Of a DNA stretch of 8,410 nucleotides, positions 6,358-8,410 are shown one piece after another; position 1 is the stretch's first letter, and every line of letters begins with the position of its first letter. The notes under the pieces were generated by a model. It ran no database searches. It was not told the origin of the DNA and saw only the letters and a list, made by a program, of their open reading frames with translations. Position numbers and translations under genes: made by a program. The stretch lies in contig JBEDNN010000029.1 of NCBI GenBank assembly GCA_041170585.1, positions 1 through 8,410 on the forward strand. The letters are read 5' to 3'. The DNA comes from JBDLSY01 sp041170585. GTDB lineage: Bacteria > Pseudomonadota > Gammaproteobacteria > Burkholderiales > Burkholderiaceae_C.

Positions 6358-7776
6358 ATGTTTAATTTTAAAGACTTAAAATTAGACAAACGAGCAGATA
6401 CAGACAATACAAGCTCATTTGTCGGTATTCGTCGCACTGAACATAATACGCTTGAGTTTCGTTTGCCTAAAGGGTTTGAAAATTTTCCTGAAAATGATTT
6501 CAATGCAACAAAACAACTATTTTTTAAAATGTATCGGACTTTTAAAAAGTTTGAAAATGATAAAACACGTTTACCTACTGATGAAAAACCAGCAGGTAAA
6601 GATAATATTGAAACAATGGGCAATGCGTATCGCTTTAAAGATAAAGAAGATAACGAAGTTTTACTATATAGCAAAATTTCGGTGATTGAAAATTTATTAG
6701 AAGCCTATCGTGATTTAGCTTTAGATGTCATTGAGCGCAGATATGGTTTAGATGAAAAAATTGATTACGCAAAAATAAACCAGTATTTGCATAAAGCCGT
6801 TTATTTACCAAATGATGTGATTTATTTAGATGAAATGGAATTGCCTCGCCATGTTTTGCGTTATGAGTCCACAACAATTATCGATTTGTTCTGTTTTATT
6901 TTGATGGAATTAGAAGCAGAGTTAGAACAAGAATCAGATGAACGTGTTAAAGAATTATCTTATCGTTTCAAAGAGCAGCATTTAAGCTATGAGCAATCGC
7001 TTTTTAATGAAGAAACATTTGAAGCAACCATTAGCATTTTAAAAGACGTTTTGGAAGATATTGATAAAATAACTGCCTATAAAGATGATGATTATTGGCG
7101 GCTTTATGAAGCAATTGAAAATTTTCTTTATGGTGAATTAGATATGGAAAATCTGCATGAAGATGGGATTTTTTGGGGCATTAGTAATTTTTATCAAATT
7201 TGGGAAGATATGTGTAACACCTACGCATTTACTTTTTTTGATGATGTTATTTATGCAGATACCAATATTGTATTGAATGATAAACCTGTTGCCAACACCA
7301 CATTTGGTGGGCATAAATTATTTAAAAAAGATAATTTTGAAAACCCATTTTTTATTGAATTTAGAGATAAAAAACGATGGATGCGTCCTGATTTAATACA
7401 TCTTATTGGAGGAATTAAGAAAATAAAAAAACCAATGAGTCAACTGTTATCTAAATTAGTTAATAAAGGAACTGTATTTTTATTAGATTGGAAATACATG
7501 GATGAAAATTCATTTAAAAAAAATAGTAATAAATTAGACAATGATATTATTAAACAACTCTGTTATGAGTTTTGTTTTAATAAAAGTGAGCAAAATATAA
7601 CAAAAAATAATGTAATAGAAAGTCAATTTGTTATCCCATGTTTTTTTAATCAAAAAAACGATGCTGGAGAGCTTGTTGAAGATGAACTACTTTATTCACG
7701 GCTTACAGACAATAAGATAACAGTTTTTAAAGCTAATTTTAAATTGATACAAAAAACATATTTAAACCATGATTAA
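6358..7776 (+). CDS. McrC/LlaJI-like PD-(D/E)XK restriction nuclease subunit
   Basis: A 472-residue protein expected to cut DNA when driven by the McrB-like motor. The nuclease core is near the C-terminus: RPDLI with Asp345, then LLDWKY with Asp377 and Lys379 (the D-X-K pair), followed by DIIKQLCYEF (396-405), equivalent to the Q-x-x-x-Y helix seen in McrC. The N-terminal part has FVGIRRTEHNTLEFRLPKGF (21-40), and the middle has ISNFYQIWEDMCNTY (275-289). I associate these two patterns with the LlaJI restriction endonuclease family, from memory. It is clearly longer than E. coli McrC (about 350 residues), and residues 1-270 could supply the DNA recognition that the motor lacks. The region at 180-240 is acidic and helical. 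The start directly follows the motor gene, and the end overlaps the next start by 8 bases. No Shine-Dalgarno is visible, so coupled translation is likely. Confidence 0.85.
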   Translation: MFNFKDLKLDKRADTDNTSSFVGIRRTEHNTLEFRLPKGFENFPENDFNATKQLFFKMYRTFKKFENDKTRLPTDEKPAGKDNIETMGNAYRFKDKEDNEVLLYSKISVIENLLEAYRDLALDVIERRYGLDEKIDYAKINQYLHKAVYLPNDVIYLDEMELPRHVLRYESTTIIDLFCFILMELEAELEQESDERVKELSYRFKEQHLSYEQSLFNEETFEATISILKDVLEDIDKITAYKDDDYWRLYEAIENFLYGELDMENLHEDGIFWGISNFYQIWEDMCNTYAFTFFDDVIYADTNIVLNDKPVANTTFGGHKLFKKDNFENPFFIEFRDKKRWMRPDLIHLIGGIKKIKKPMSQLLSKLVNKGTVFLLDWKYMDENSFKKNSNKLDNDIIKQLCYEFCFNKSEQNITKNNVIESQFVIPCFFNQKNDAGELVEDELLYSRLTDNKITVFKANFKLIQKTYLNHD

Positions 7777-8200
7777 CAATAATAGAAAAGCACAAAGCCA
7801 GTTTGTTACTTATCTTAGTGTTAAAGATAACTCTTCAATTAATGAAAATATTTTATCTACAATTATTAAACCATTTTTTGAAGAATATAAAATAGTAAAC
7901 TTTAAATCAATTGCTGAAAATTCTGAAATCTCAGATATAGATTTTAAAAACGTTGAGTTTTCTTATTTCTATGATATTATTTTTCATGATATTAGTAAAA
8001 ATAAAAGTGATGTAATCAATATACCAACTAAATATTGTATTACGATAGATAAAGATAACTGTTCAAAATTTTGTGAAAAAACTAATATTCACTATGATGA
8101 AATATTGCTATACAATCAACCAGTTTTTTACTTTATTTACATTGATATAAAAGATATTCTTAAGTTTTTAAGAACCAATAAAGGTAATGTTAAATTATAA
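7769..8200 (+). CDS. Unrecognised 143-residue protein, third member of the cassette
   Basis: I do not recognise this protein. It starts inside the nuclease gene (8-base overlap), shares its operon and is followed by the cassette terminator, so it is probably a functional partner or accessory factor. It has no signal peptide, no clear transmembrane helix and no helix-turn-helix that I can identify. Visible features are many Lys, Asp, Asn and Ile residues, three cysteines at about 91-103 in KYCITIDKDNCSKFC, and a hydrophobic strand-like stretch PVFYFIYIDIKDILKFL near the C-terminus. The overall look is a small alpha/beta cytoplasmic protein. Base composition is extreme: the row 7861-7920 has only 10 G or C in 60. 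Possibilities are a specificity subunit, a regulator, an anti-toxin-like safety protein or a degraded remnant of a larger gene. The coordinates are secure because of the overlap; the function is open. Confidence 0.7.
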   Translation: MINNNRKAQSQFVTYLSVKDNSSINENILSTIIKPFFEEYKIVNFKSIAENSEISDIDFKNVEFSYFYDIIFHDISKNKSDVINIPTKYCITIDKDNCSKFCEKTNIHYDEILLYNQPVFYFIYIDIKDILKFLRTNKGNVKL

Positions 8201-8358
8201 CTTTTACAATATTTATGTCGGTGTGTTGTATTATTGATTTTACTAATTACTTCTTAAGTATTAAATTTCTTGTATCAGTGCTATTTAAACATTAGTACCT
8301 TTTTGAATATTTATTTTAGATATATTTAGCCTAGTACTGTTAGATAGATTATTTAAAG

Positions 8359-8400
8359 CAAAACCCCCTTACTCGTTTAAGAATAAGGGGGTTTTGTTTT
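8359..8400 (+). terminator. Strong intrinsic terminator of the cassette, probably bidirectional
   Basis: CAAAACCCCCTTA (8359-8371) and TAAGGGGGTTTTG (8384-8396) form a perfect 13-base stem around a 12-base loop, followed by TTTT. On the reverse strand the stem also ends in a T-run, so it may also stop a gene arriving from beyond the right edge. It lies about 160 bases after the last cassette stop; the AT-rich spacer between holds no credible gene. Confidence 0.9.
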
Positions 8401-8410
8401 AGAATAAGAG

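Noticed and set aside
6330..6685. Reverse 114-codon and forward 88-codon frames at the start of the nuclease gene
   Set aside because: Both overlap the well-supported nuclease frame over nearly all their length and have no start signals or domain resemblance.
8213..8293. Possible 26-residue peptide frame after the third cassette gene
   Set aside because: No ribosome binding site, biased AT-rich content and no distinctive sequence; chance is the simplest explanation.

Overview
The window looks like chromosomal DNA of a moderately AT-rich gammaproteobacterium. The RecJ and GuaB proteins read as ordinary gammaproteobacterial versions, and the broken gene at the left edge is a coiled-coil PD-(D/E)XK nuclease of a kind I associate with filamentous sulfur bacteria (Thiothrix/Beggiatoa-like) and cyanobacteria. 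That placement is an inference; no rRNA or other marker is present.

Layout. (1) 1-483, minus: N-terminal 161 residues of the coiled-coil PD-(D/E)XK protein, running off the left edge, with a plausible promoter at 510-537. (2) 726-1448, plus: a cytochrome b561-type diheme membrane protein. (3) 1528-4797, minus: guaB (IMP dehydrogenase) followed after 21 bases by recJ (single-strand DNA exonuclease), a likely two-gene housekeeping operon convergent with the cytochrome gene. (4) 4798-5320: a 523-base AT-rich gap holding the divergent promoters, a 10-base tandem duplication and a 123-base imperfect inverted repeat with a nested hairpin. (5) 5321-8200, plus: a tight three-gene cassette made of a short McrB-like AAA+ motor, an McrC/LlaJI-like PD-(D/E)XK nuclease and a 143-residue protein I do not recognise. 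(6) 8359-8400: a strong intrinsic terminator closing the cassette.

How the genes work together. The cassette is the most interesting part. Its first two genes are 2 bases apart and the last two overlap by 8 bases, so they are almost certainly co-expressed. The AAA+ protein should drive the nuclease, as in McrBC and in the LlaJI/BsuMI group of restriction systems. No methyltransferase lies in the window, the motor lacks an N-terminal DNA-recognition domain, and the third gene is unknown. This could be a type IV (modification-dependent) system, the restriction half of a LlaJI-like system whose methylases lie elsewhere, or a little-described three-component variant. Base composition falls from about half G+C in parts of guaB to about one fifth in the third cassette gene, which fits horizontal acquisition next to housekeeping genes.

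None of the seven visible starts has a clear Shine-Dalgarno sequence, and three of the intergenic regions carry a 10-base AT-rich tandem duplication. Both appear to be properties of this genome rather than of one locus.
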